From the NCBI GenBank assembly GCA_029551145.1, contig JAKPGA010000022.1, positions 1 through 64,000 on the forward strand: a stretch of DNA of 64,000 nt, in the 5' to 3' direction. The notes below the pieces were generated by a model. That model was not told where the DNA came from, searched no databases, and saw only the letters and a program-made list of their open reading frames with translations. Made by a program: the position numbers and the translations under genes. Shown one piece after another: positions 30,718 to 39,872 of this stretch; position 1 is the first letter of the stretch, and each line of letters starts with the position of its first letter. The stretch comes from Thermotogota bacterium. Its GTDB lineage: Bacteria; Thermotogota; Thermotogae; Thermotogales; DSM-5069.

Positions 30718-32629
30718 CCGAATCACCTCTGATAATTTCTCCCACATTTGAAAGATTATACCCCTGCCATGTCAACGCATTGTTGCGAAAAGATTCTGAA
30801 AGTATCGTATTCATTATCAATTGAAACCGAGAATCTTCAATGAATTCTGGTAAGATGAGTAAATCATATTCTTCCCAGAACAGAGGAATGAATTCCAAAT
30901 CCATGATCTGTGCCACAGGTGCTATACCAAGACCAACATCAGCAAGACCTCTCTTGATCTTCAGGGCAAGGTTTATGTGCGTGAACTCCTCATCATCGTA
31001 CCCATTTATCTGCGACTGGTCTATACCGAGTCTTGACAGATGGTAGTCGAGCAGTATTCTTGTGCCTGAAGCCTTTTGTCTGTTCACAAATCTTATATCT
31101 TTGCGTACCAGATCCTCGATGCCTTCTATTCTTTTCGGATTTGACTTCTGGACAATCAAACCCTGATTTCGTCTTATGAATTTCACAAGTATGAAGTTTT
31201 TCAAATACTTCTTTACATATGGGAGATTGTACTCACCAGAATTGGGGTCCAAAAGGTGGATTCCACCTATGTGAGCATAACCTTTGGCTATTGCCATGAG
31301 GCCGCCCATGCTCCCGACATTGGTTATACTCATACTAACGGTGTGATCTCTTTCTTTAATCATGTCTGCGAGAATAGAAACCAGCGGGTCGTTGCTACCT
31401 ATGAAAAGAATATTTTTGTCGATCTCCTCTATAGATTTGCAAGTTCTCACAGAGATCTTTTGACCCTCATCTAAGACTTCAACACCCTTTGGAACGACAG
31501 CGGTTCCATCCATTTTGGCGAGAGCCTCCATGGTCGCAGCGCCCCTCTTGAGTGGCACAAAGACATATCTATCTTTTACCCTTGAAAGACTAACTCTTAT
31601 GAATTCATCCTCGGAGATCGACGAGAAAATTCTTCGAGTTGAGACAGCTTCCACAACAGCTTCATTGCTCGGCAGAGTTTTGTATTTTTCAAAGATTATC
31701 GGTTTAACGATGTGATCAAGGACTACGTAGCAAGAACCAGGATAACCAGGTAGACCCACGACGGGCTTGCTGTTTACCAAAGATAGAATTGTCGGTTTGC
31801 CAGGTCTTATATTCAAACCATGAGCCACAACTTCACCGAGATCGTTCAAAACATGGTAAGAATAGTCGAAACTGCCTGCAGATGAACCTGCATTCAACAA
31901 AACCATATCGTAAGACAACACCATTTTTGAGACAGCAGATAGTATAGACTCATAACTGTCATTAACAGGTTGATGTACATCCACAACCACACCCAGTTCA
32001 TCTAAATAGTTTGATATGAGTGAGGAATTTGTCTCTGGTATTCTGCCATCATTAGGATCGCATTGTGGTGGAATTATCTCATCGCCAGTGGGAATAATGA
32101 CCGCCTTGATCTTTCTAATAACTTCTAACTCAAAGACACCCGCAGCCAAAAGAAGTGAAATATCGTAGGGTTTCAAGCGATGATAGCGCGTGAAGATCAT
32201 GTCCTTCTCACAAAGATCCTCTCCTATCAAACGAATGTTGTGAAACGGTGGCACTGACTCAAAAATCTGGACATGATCATCATCTATCACGTGGATGTTC
32301 TCAATCATTATCACGGCGTCAAAAGGTGGTTCGAGACGGCCTCCAGTGTTCACGAACTTGAATTGATCCTTAGAAAGAACCTTGGGGTTCGTTTTTGTTG
32401 CACCGGTTGTGTCAAGGCTTCTAACGAAGATTCCATCCATCGCAGCGCTGTTATAAGTTGGCACGCTTCTGTTAGCATAAACTGGTTTCGCAAGGACTCT
32501 TTTGAGAGATTCTGTCGTAGGTATGGTCTCCGTTTCCGGAACGAAAAAACCAGTTTCCTGAAGTTTTGCTTTGAACAACTCAAGCGCCTCAATGACATCG
32601 AGCTTTTTCAGATATATTTTTCTCTCCAA
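30710..32629 (-). CDS. MoeA-like molybdopterin biosynthesis protein fused to C-terminal PBP-like (periplasmic-binding-type) domain
   Basis: MoeA N-part (VPTYNSAAMDGIFVRS, IIPTGDEIIPP, GSSAGSFDYSYHVLNDLG) and C-terminal PBP-like part (ILFIGSNDPLVSILADMI...RFVNRQKASGTRILLDYHLSRLGI). Confidence 0.88.
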   Translation of the reverse strand: MERKIYLKKLDVIEALELFKAKLQETGFFVPETETIPTTESLKRVLAKPVYANRSVPTYNSAAMDGIFVRSLDTTGATKTNPKVLSKDQFKFVNTGGRLEPPFDAVIMIENIHVIDDDHVQIFESVPPFHNIRLIGEDLCEKDMIFTRYHRLKPYDISLLLAAGVFELEVIRKIKAVIIPTGDEIIPPQCDPNDGRIPETNSSLISNYLDELGVVVDVHQPVNDSYESILSAVSKMVLSYDMVLLNAGSSAGSFDYSYHVLNDLGEVVAHGLNIRPGKPTILSLVNSKPVVGLPGYPGSCYVVLDHIVKPIIFEKYKTLPSNEAVVEAVSTRRIFSSISEDEFIRVSLSRVKDRYVFVPLKRGAATMEALAKMDGTAVVPKGVEVLDEGQKISVRTCKSIEEIDKNILFIGSNDPLVSILADMIKERDHTVSMSITNVGSMGGLMAIAKGYAHIGGIHLLDPNSGEYNLPYVKKYLKNFILVKFIRRNQGLIVQKSNPKRIEGIEDLVRKDIRFVNRQKASGTRILLDYHLSRLGIDQSQINGYDDEEFTHINLALKIKRGLADVGLGIAPVAQIMDLEFIPLFWEEYDLLILPEFIEDSRFQLIMNTILSESFRNNALTWQGYNLSNVGEIIRGDSVD

Positions 32630-32858
32630 ATCTCAATACCTCCATATCTGAATTCTACAACATATCTGCCCTGCGAAAAAGGTGACGAAATATAGTGACC
32701 GATTTTTCATTGACCACATTAACACAGACTCAACTTGGAGAATCCGCTGTTCCCCGCATCTGTTCACTGTAATTTGACCTCTCATGGCACTGCCTATTCT
32801 GTCTTTTACTTTGCATCGTAAAAGAATAAACGATCGTATAATCTTGAGCGGTGAGGCT

Positions 32859-33749
32859 ATGAGATCATCTTATCTTGCATTGAGCATCTCTGAGATTGAG
32901 AAACGAACGAAGATGTTGTACGAAAAAATGTTCACCTGTGACATTTGTCCAAGAAAGTGCCGTGTAAACAGAATGAGTGGCCAAGTAGGTGCGTGCAGAG
33001 TTGGGGATTTGCCTTTCATTTCAGGTTATGGTCCTCATTATGGTGAAGAAAGCTTCTTGGTTGGTCAGAATGGCTCTGGCACGGTGTTCTTCACTGGTTG
33101 CAACATGAGATGTGTGTACTGTCAAAATTGGACCATAAGCCAGCTTTGTAATGGTGAACAGATAACGGTTGAGCAACTTGCCAGCATCATGCTCGAGATT
33201 CAATCTCTTGGTTGCCATAATTTGAATCTGGTAACTCCAACGCATCAAATTGCAATGATACTTGAAGCTGTGTCAATTGCAATCAGGAGTGGTTTTCACA
33301 TACCAATAGTCTACAACTGTAGTGGATATGAGTCGGTGGAAACACTTCAGCTGTTAGAATCAATAATTGATATCTACATGCCGGACTTCAAATACGCGAA
33401 TGATGATATAGCTCTCAAATACTCTGGTGTTCGTGATTACGTTGAAGTAGTCAGAGACGTGCTGAAAGAGATGTACAGACAGGTCGGACCGTTGAAAGTT
33501 GAAAATGGAATAGCAACGCGCGGTGTTTTTGTGAGGCATCTCGTTCTGCCAAACAATCTTTCAACAACTCAAAAGGTATGTGAAGTAATTTCATCGGTGA
33601 GTAGAGAAATACCTGTTAACATAATGAAGCAATATCATCCGATCTACCGAGCGTACGAATATCCTGAACTCTCAAGAAGAATCACAAACGCAGAATTCAT
33701 CGAAGCGGTGCAACTGGCTAAGAAATATGGTCTCAATATCGTCAGTTGA
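32859..33749 (+). CDS. Radical SAM protein, PflA-related (putative pyruvate formate-lyase activating enzyme-like)
   Basis: CDICPRKCRVNRMSGQVGACRVG and CNMRCVYCQNWTIS (CxxxCxxC); start likely ATG 32859. Confidence 0.85.
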   Translation: MRSSYLALSISEIEKRTKMLYEKMFTCDICPRKCRVNRMSGQVGACRVGDLPFISGYGPHYGEESFLVGQNGSGTVFFTGCNMRCVYCQNWTISQLCNGEQITVEQLASIMLEIQSLGCHNLNLVTPTHQIAMILEAVSIAIRSGFHIPIVYNCSGYESVETLQLLESIIDIYMPDFKYANDDIALKYSGVRDYVEVVRDVLKEMYRQVGPLKVENGIATRGVFVRHLVLPNNLSTTQKVCEVISSVSREIPVNIMKQYHPIYRAYEYPELSRRITNAEFIEAVQLAKKYGLNIVS

Positions 33750-33784
33750 ATACTATTCAACGATGGGAAAGATTGCTCCAAATC

Positions 33785-33809
33785 AAAAAGCGCCGGCTTG
33801 CGCCGGCGC
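33785..33809 (-). terminator. Intrinsic terminator of the Spy/CpxP-like gene
   Basis: GCGCCGGC-loop-GCCGGCGC followed by TTTTT on the minus strand. Confidence 0.88.
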
Positions 33810-33828
33810 ACTCGAGGGGGTGGGGGGG

Positions 33829-34452
33829 TTACTGGAGGTATGCTCTCAACGTTTCTTCAAAATCATCGTCCAAGAGAACTGCAAGTCTAAACCCTGTTCC
33901 CGGCTGCTGATTGAAAGATCTGTTCATGTATCTGTCGTGCATAGGCACTTGCTGGTTATATGGCCTAGGCATCTGGTTCATTTTACCAAAAGGCCTTGCT
34001 GGTGCTTGCTGTATTTGCTGCCTTTGCTGGAATTGGTTTGCATAATCTCTAAATCTGTTGAAGTAATAACTCCTGAGATTTTCAAGCTGTGATACTTTTA
34101 GTATGTCTGCGACTTTCTTTTCGGCTTCTTGAAGTATTTCTGCTCGCTTTTGATTCAGTTCACGCCTTTGAGTTGCAAACTCATTGAGTGTCATGTCTTT
34201 TGACTTTTCAAGCAAGGCTTTATAGTTCTGTTCAAGATCACTGAGTTGTTGCTTTGTCTCTGTAATGACACTCAGAAGCTGCTGGGCTTGATCCTTCGAA
34301 AGATCCAAAGCCTTAATGAGTTCAGTGTAAGTAAGTTGCTTGTTGATTTGCCTCATGTTTCCGTAACCCTTGCTGAAAGCTCCTGCAAAGCTCAGCGCTG
34401 CAACTAAAACCAGACTGACCGTTAGTACCATCACCTTTTTCACTCGAATCAC
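33829..34452 (-). CDS. Secreted Spy/CpxP-like periplasmic protein, Q-rich C-terminus
   Basis: Signal peptide; LDLSKDQAQQLLSVITETKQQL (LTxxQ-like), helical, QQRQQIQQAP tail. Confidence 0.55.
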   Translation of the reverse strand: MIRVKKVMVLTVSLVLVAALSFAGAFSKGYGNMRQINKQLTYTELIKALDLSKDQAQQLLSVITETKQQLSDLEQNYKALLEKSKDMTLNEFATQRRELNQKRAEILQEAEKKVADILKVSQLENLRSYYFNRFRDYANQFQQRQQIQQAPARPFGKMNQMPRPYNQQVPMHDRYMNRSFNQQPGTGFRLAVLLDDDFEETLRAYLQ

Positions 34453-34584
34453 CTCCGTGAATTTTTCCGTTCACTATAATTGTCCGACTTTGAAAGTTAT
34501 ATGTTCTACTTTTTAAGAAAACTCTAATAAAACCTCGCTGTGCAAACGAAATGATCCTGAGGCGTACAATTCTGTCAGGGAGGC

Positions 34585-36210
34585 GTGGCGATGATCAACG
34601 AGTATGAGGTATTTGAGACAACCAGGTTCATTTCCTCATTCCACCGAGCAAGGGGCAGCAATGAATACAGAAACCTTGTGGAAAGACTAATTGAAATGCT
34701 ACTTGAATGGGGTATTGATCGCGAACAGATTGATGTACTCGAATACAAAACAGGTGGGGTCAAGTTTGGCAATTTCAACTCGACGATGGTATGGAACATA
34801 AAGGATGCCGAGTTGTGGATTGACAGTCCAAGAGTTTTCATAAACTCCTTTAGATCGTGTAAGACCAGTGTTCTTTTCGGGAGTAACTCAACCAAAGGAT
34901 GGAAATCCTTGGAACTTGTCGATGAGAATTTTCAAGGTGATTTTTCAGACAAAGCAGTTCTTGTCAATGAAAATCCATCAAAAGCATTCAAAAAATATGT
35001 CAAACAACTTGGAGCCAAGTGCCTACTTGTTTACTACATGCGATCCCAAGATGAATCTATAGGCAGAATACCAGAACAAATGCCGGACACCGTGAATTAC
35101 CTTTCTTTGCCTCACACCCTTGAGGACAGTAAATTGCAAGCCTTTGGTTTCTCACTGACCTTCAATCAGTTCAAGTTACTCAAGCAAATTGCCAACAAAG
35201 GTCACAAAGTCAAACTATTTGTCGATGCCGAAACAAGAACAGGTACGCTGCAGGTGCTTCGAATAAAATTCTTCAACAGCGCTAACAAGAGAATAGGTAT
35301 AGTTGCTCACCTCTGTCACCCAAGTCCAGGCGCAAATGACAATGCATCGGGTTCAGCTTTGGCATTGCATATTTGCAGAGAATTGAAGGGCTTGAAGCTT
35401 GGTGTAGATGTAGACGTTCTCCTATTACCTGAGTTTTACGGGAGTTTGCCATATGCATTTGAGAATTCCTATGATTGTGTCATCAACTTGGACATGATAG
35501 GCGAAGATCAATCGAAAACTGGGTCTACCTTGTTTCTTTACGAAACTCCTTATCTGCTACCTGGTTACTATGATGAACTTCTGTATGAGTCTTTAGTGAA
35601 ATATGCACCGATGAGTTCAGATTCATGCAATAGGAGGTTTTTCAGAACAAAATTCAAAGGTGGTTCAGACCATGTGGTTTTTGAAAGTTACGGCATACCC
35701 TCACCCTTCATTGGACAATGGCCTGATAGATACTACCATACCAATGAGGACACACCCGACAAATGTGATCCGGCCATGTTCAAATGGATTGGTGAAGCCG
35801 TGATATATGCCCTAAGGTCATTACACAGTATTCCCAAGTATGTAAAAGAACTCTCAGACTCAAAGGTAAGAGCATTCATGATGAACATTGAAGGGTGTCC
35901 TGGAGCGGATATCATAGGAAGCACAGTCGAGAAAAAGAGAAATGCCAACACTGCAAAGATCGATTCGAAGAATAAGCTAATACCAGCAAGAGAAGGACCA
36001 CTTGGATACGATTGGCTTGATAAAGTTGGAGAATTGTCTGAGAGAAGATACATAACCGATCTGGGAGAGATTTTGAATCTGAGCGCAAGGTGTTTAAGTG
36101 ATTATGATGCCTGTGTGACGTTTGCCAGTAGCTATCTGAACCTGGACAGAAAAGAAGTGGCTGACGTACTTGACATATTGATCAAAAATGATTTCATAAG
36201 TACAAAATAA
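34585..36210 (+). CDS. Aminopeptidase-like M28-superfamily protein
   Basis: IGIVAHLCHPSPGANDNASGSALALHICRELKGL; VINLDMIGED; GGSDHVVFESYGIPSPFIGQWPDRYYHTNEDTPDKCDP. Confidence 0.8.
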   Translation: MAMINEYEVFETTRFISSFHRARGSNEYRNLVERLIEMLLEWGIDREQIDVLEYKTGGVKFGNFNSTMVWNIKDAELWIDSPRVFINSFRSCKTSVLFGSNSTKGWKSLELVDENFQGDFSDKAVLVNENPSKAFKKYVKQLGAKCLLVYYMRSQDESIGRIPEQMPDTVNYLSLPHTLEDSKLQAFGFSLTFNQFKLLKQIANKGHKVKLFVDAETRTGTLQVLRIKFFNSANKRIGIVAHLCHPSPGANDNASGSALALHICRELKGLKLGVDVDVLLLPEFYGSLPYAFENSYDCVINLDMIGEDQSKTGSTLFLYETPYLLPGYYDELLYESLVKYAPMSSDSCNRRFFRTKFKGGSDHVVFESYGIPSPFIGQWPDRYYHTNEDTPDKCDPAMFKWIGEAVIYALRSLHSIPKYVKELSDSKVRAFMMNIEGCPGADIIGSTVEKKRNANTAKIDSKNKLIPAREGPLGYDWLDKVGELSERRYITDLGEILNLSARCLSDYDACVTFASSYLNLDRKEVADVLDILIKNDFISTK

Positions 36211-36354
36211 ACCCAGCAAGATGCCAGACCAATTCAAAGATGACTGAAGGACCATGCTTTTTTTACAAAGAGCGTGAGAATTATATGCACAAAATGCGCT
36301 TAGTGATATTCTTTTGTCAGTACAATATGAATCTTACACTTTCACTATGAACAC

Positions 36355-36384
36355 TTGACCGATCATATGAATTTGTGGTAAAGT
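36355..36384 (+). promoter_or_regulatory. Putative sigma70-type promoter (TTGACC-18-TAAAGT) for the peptide ABC operon
   Basis: Hexamers at 36355-36360 and 36379-36384, about 55 nt before the binding-protein start. Confidence 0.4.
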
Positions 36385-36439
36385 GTATTTGGTAACGTTG
36401 AAAAATTTGTGAACAAACTACACTTAAGGGGGTGTATCT

Positions 36440-37993
36440 ATGAAGAAATCTCTGTTGATCGTTGTTCTAGTCATAACAACAGTATTTGTTTTCGCTCAAA
36501 CTCCTAAGAGAGGCGGAGTATTGTACGACTACTGGACGGCGGACCGAATGATCTTCGATCCACAGGAAGACACTTACCTTCAGACCTATGCTATGGCCCG
36601 ATTGCTTTTCAGCACACTGGTCAGGTACAAAGGAGACACACTTGAGCTTGAACCTGAACTGCTTGCGAAGATGCCAGAGGTCTCGCAAGATGGTCTTGTT
36701 TACACATTTGAACTGAAGAAAGGAATCAAATTCCATGACGGCAAAACCGAACTCAAGAGCGACGACGTCAAGTTCACGATCGAGAGAATGCTCAGTCCTA
36801 AGGGCAGAGGTGCAAGCAAATGGCTGTTCGAGCCTATACGCGGTGCTACTGCCTTCATGAAGGGTGAAGCCACATCTGTTGAAGGTTTTAAGAAGATCGA
36901 CGATTACAAGTTCCAGATTATCTTAGCGCAGCCGTATGCTCCATTTCTACAAAATCTCGCAGTACCAGCGGCAAGTATATTCTCAGAAAAACTTGTAACC
37001 ACTGCAGGAGACAACTGGAGACTCAAACCAATCGGAACAGGTCCATTCAAGCTCAAGTCACACACACCAAACACGGAGATTGTGTTTGAGAGAAATCCAT
37101 ACTACTTTGAAGAGGGCCTGCCATATCTGGATGGTGTGGTATACAGAATCATTCCCGATTCAACGGTGGCATTGATGGAATTCGAGGCTGGCACACTGGA
37201 CGTCGTGACAATACCTGTGCTTGAGTACGAGAGAATCAAGAAAACGGGCAAATACAATATCATTGAAAAAGAGGCACTGAATACCTATTATTTCATAATG
37301 AACCTGAGTGATCCAAAATGGTCGAACCCGATGCTGAGGAAGGCAATGGCGCTTGCGATAAACAAACAGGAACTCGCGCAGTCACTCTACGGTCCTCGCG
37401 CAACTGTTGCGAAGAGTTTTGTCACACCTGGAATACCCGGAGCCTATTCACTTGGAGAAGGCCCTGCTTACGATTACAATCCCGAAGAAGCCAGGAAGAT
37501 AGTTGCGCAACTTGGAAACATCGGGAAGGTAACAGCTTGGCAGTCCGGTGGAGATACACTCAGTGACGCCAATGTCATTATCCAGGCAATGGCAAAAGAA
37601 GTCGGAATAGACCTTGAGATAATACCCGTTGAAAGAGCAGCATACCGTCAAGCAAGAAACGAAGGTAAGATACCTGCAACCTATGCTAACTGGTGGGCAG
37701 ATATACCGGATCCTGACAACTACATAGGAGTCTTCTTTGGAAAGGGAAATCAGATGTCTTCTGGTTACAGCGACAAAGAGATACAGGAAATGATAGAAAA
37801 AGCACGTGTAGAAGTAGATCCGCAGAAACGAGAGCAGATGTACAGACAAATCGAGTACAAAATCGTCAGAGAAGATGTGGCTGTGATACCATTGTTCCAT
37901 CTGAAGTATTTACTCGCTACACAGAAAAATGTGCACGGCGTTATTGCTCATCCAACTGGTATAACACTGTACTTGTACGCTTATAAACAATAA
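36440..37993 (+). CDS. ABC transporter substrate-binding protein, peptide/nickel family (SBP_bac_5)
   Basis: Signal peptide; LVYTFELKKGIKFHDGKTELKSDDVKFTIERML, PIGTGPFKLKSHTPNTEIVFERNPYYFEEGLPYLDGVVYRII. Confidence 0.94.
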   Translation: MKKSLLIVVLVITTVFVFAQTPKRGGVLYDYWTADRMIFDPQEDTYLQTYAMARLLFSTLVRYKGDTLELEPELLAKMPEVSQDGLVYTFELKKGIKFHDGKTELKSDDVKFTIERMLSPKGRGASKWLFEPIRGATAFMKGEATSVEGFKKIDDYKFQIILAQPYAPFLQNLAVPAASIFSEKLVTTAGDNWRLKPIGTGPFKLKSHTPNTEIVFERNPYYFEEGLPYLDGVVYRIIPDSTVALMEFEAGTLDVVTIPVLEYERIKKTGKYNIIEKEALNTYYFIMNLSDPKWSNPMLRKAMALAINKQELAQSLYGPRATVAKSFVTPGIPGAYSLGEGPAYDYNPEEARKIVAQLGNIGKVTAWQSGGDTLSDANVIIQAMAKEVGIDLEIIPVERAAYRQARNEGKIPATYANWWADIPDPDNYIGVFFGKGNQMSSGYSDKEIQEMIEKARVEVDPQKREQMYRQIEYKIVREDVAVIPLFHLKYLLATQKNVHGVIAHPTGITLYLYAYKQ

Positions 37994-37999
37994 AAAAGC

Positions 38000-38023
38000 G
38001 GGTGGGGAGATCCCCCACCCTTT
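38000..38023 (+). terminator. Intra-operon hairpin between binding protein and permease (partial terminator/attenuator or mRNA-stabilising element)
   Basis: GGGTGGGG-AGATC-CCCCACCC followed by only TTT. Confidence 0.5.
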
Positions 38024-38038
38024 CCAGGAGGATATGAC

Positions 38039-38959
38039 GTGATTCAGTACATAATCCGACGTTTGATTTTCTCAATACCAGTTGTTATAGGTGTCACCCT
38101 GATAACTTTCATTCTCTTGAACGTCGTCCCAGGTGATCCTGTGCTCGAAATGGTTGGTAAATATGCCGACCCGCAAACGGTTCAACAAATCAGAGAACAA
38201 TTAGGGCTTAATGATCCGTTGATTATCCAGTACCTAAGATTCGTATTCAATGCCGTTCGAGGCGATCTTGGAAAATCCTTCAAAACAGGCCTACCAGTTT
38301 CAAAGATGATCGCAGAAGCTTTTCCAACTACCTTGAAACTCGCACTATCCGCGTATCTTGTGGCGATTGTAATAGGGGTTTCAGTGGGTATCATATCAGC
38401 AGTGAGACAATATTCTTTCTTTGATCACTCTATGATGATCGTCGCCCTTGCAGGCATAAGTGCCCCAGTTTTCTGGGTAGCAGTCATTGCGCAACTGATC
38501 TTCGGTCTGAAATTGGGTTGGTTTCCCATATCTGGTTACTATAGCCTCAAACACATGATATTACCGGCGATAGTACTTGGAACGAGATTTGCCGCTTCAA
38601 TTGCCCGTTACACGAGAAGCGCACTTTTAGACGTGATTCGCCAAGATTATATTAGGACGGCTCGAGCAAAGGGATTGAGTGAAAGGGCAGTAATATTCAT
38701 CCACGCCCTGAAGAATGCCATGATACCAGTAGTCACAATACTTGGTATGCAATTGAGCGGGCTCTTAACAGGTTCAATTCTCACAGAAAGTGTCTTTGCG
38801 ATACCCGGGCTTGGTAGACTCTCTGTCTGGGCGTTGTCTGAGAGAGATTATCCACTTGTGCAGGGGGTTGTACTGTTCACGGCAGTTATCTATATTCTTG
38901 GTAATCTTATTGTTGATATCTCTTATGCCTTTCTGAACCCGAGAATTCGTCTACAATAG
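38039..38959 (+). CDS. Peptide ABC transporter permease, DppB-like
   Basis: MIQYIIRRLIFSIPVVIGVTLITFILLNVVPGDP; YIRTARAKGLSERAVIFIHALKNAMIPVVT. Confidence 0.95.
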   Translation: MIQYIIRRLIFSIPVVIGVTLITFILLNVVPGDPVLEMVGKYADPQTVQQIREQLGLNDPLIIQYLRFVFNAVRGDLGKSFKTGLPVSKMIAEAFPTTLKLALSAYLVAIVIGVSVGIISAVRQYSFFDHSMMIVALAGISAPVFWVAVIAQLIFGLKLGWFPISGYYSLKHMILPAIVLGTRFAASIARYTRSALLDVIRQDYIRTARAKGLSERAVIFIHALKNAMIPVVTILGMQLSGLLTGSILTESVFAIPGLGRLSVWALSERDYPLVQGVVLFTAVIYILGNLIVDISYAFLNPRIRLQ

Positions 38960-38974
38960 GAGGTAAAACAATCG

Positions 38975-39856
38975 GTGGCTGAAAAGAAATCCGTTTCAAT
39001 TTACAAAGATGCTTACAGAAGATTGAAAAGGAATAAGCCAGCGATCTTTGGATTGATATTCATAATCATAATCGTATTTGTCGCGGTCTTTGCGCCACTT
39101 CTCGCCCCGGCTGACCCGAACAAAATAGATTTGCCGAATCGTTTGAAACCCAGCGGATCACCTTCCAGAATATGTAAGAATGGTATTTACCTGTTGGGTT
39201 CAGATGAATATGGAAGGGACATCTTTTCAAGATTGCTTTACGGTGCACGAGTGTCTTTGATAATCGGTGTTGTTACCCAGCTCATCACAACGGTAATAGG
39301 AATCGTTGTCGGTGCGCTGGCTGGCTACTATGGAGGGACAATAGACATGATCACGATGAGAGTGGCTGATATGTTATTTGCCTTTCCAGATTTGCTGTTC
39401 TATATAGGCATGATGTTTGCTCTTGGCCCTGGTATCGTAAACATGTTCATTGCTCTCTCCGTAATAGGTTGGGCAGGCAAGGCACGATTAGTTAGAAGCC
39501 AAGTGATATATTTGAAAGAAACGGAGTTTGTGGAAGCAGCAAAGGCACAGGGATTATCTGATCTCAGAATCATAACAAAGCACATTCTTCCCAACTGTAT
39601 GGGGCCTATTATCGTCTCTGTCTCGATAGGCATACCTGGATCGATTTTGGCAGAGGCGGGTCTTTCATTCCTGGGTCTTGGTATACTCCCACCAACACCG
39701 AGTTGGGGTAACATGATAAGGTCTGCCAGTTCATATTTGAGGATTCAGCCATGGTATGCGGTTTGGCCTGGCCTTGTACTTATGTTGACAACCTTCGCCT
39801 TCAATCTTTTGGGTGATGGCCTTCGCGATGCACTCGATCCCAGGTTGAAGCAATGA
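38975..39856 (+). CDS. Peptide ABC transporter permease, DppC-like
   Basis: YKDAYRRLKRNKPAIFGLIFI; LGSDEYGRDIFSRLLYGARVSL; EAAKAQGLSDLRIITKHILPNCMGPIIV. Confidence 0.95.
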   Translation: MAEKKSVSIYKDAYRRLKRNKPAIFGLIFIIIIVFVAVFAPLLAPADPNKIDLPNRLKPSGSPSRICKNGIYLLGSDEYGRDIFSRLLYGARVSLIIGVVTQLITTVIGIVVGALAGYYGGTIDMITMRVADMLFAFPDLLFYIGMMFALGPGIVNMFIALSVIGWAGKARLVRSQVIYLKETEFVEAAKAQGLSDLRIITKHILPNCMGPIIVSVSIGIPGSILAEAGLSFLGLGILPPTPSWGNMIRSASSYLRIQPWYAVWPGLVLMLTTFAFNLLGDGLRDALDPRLKQ

Positions 39857-39872
39857 ACTGGAGTGTGAGCAG

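Noticed and set aside
32630-32783. Moco-type riboswitch in the moeA-PBP/radical SAM divergent region
   Set aside because: Region is short and I could not identify a convincing conserved fold by eye; would need Infernal/Rfam search.
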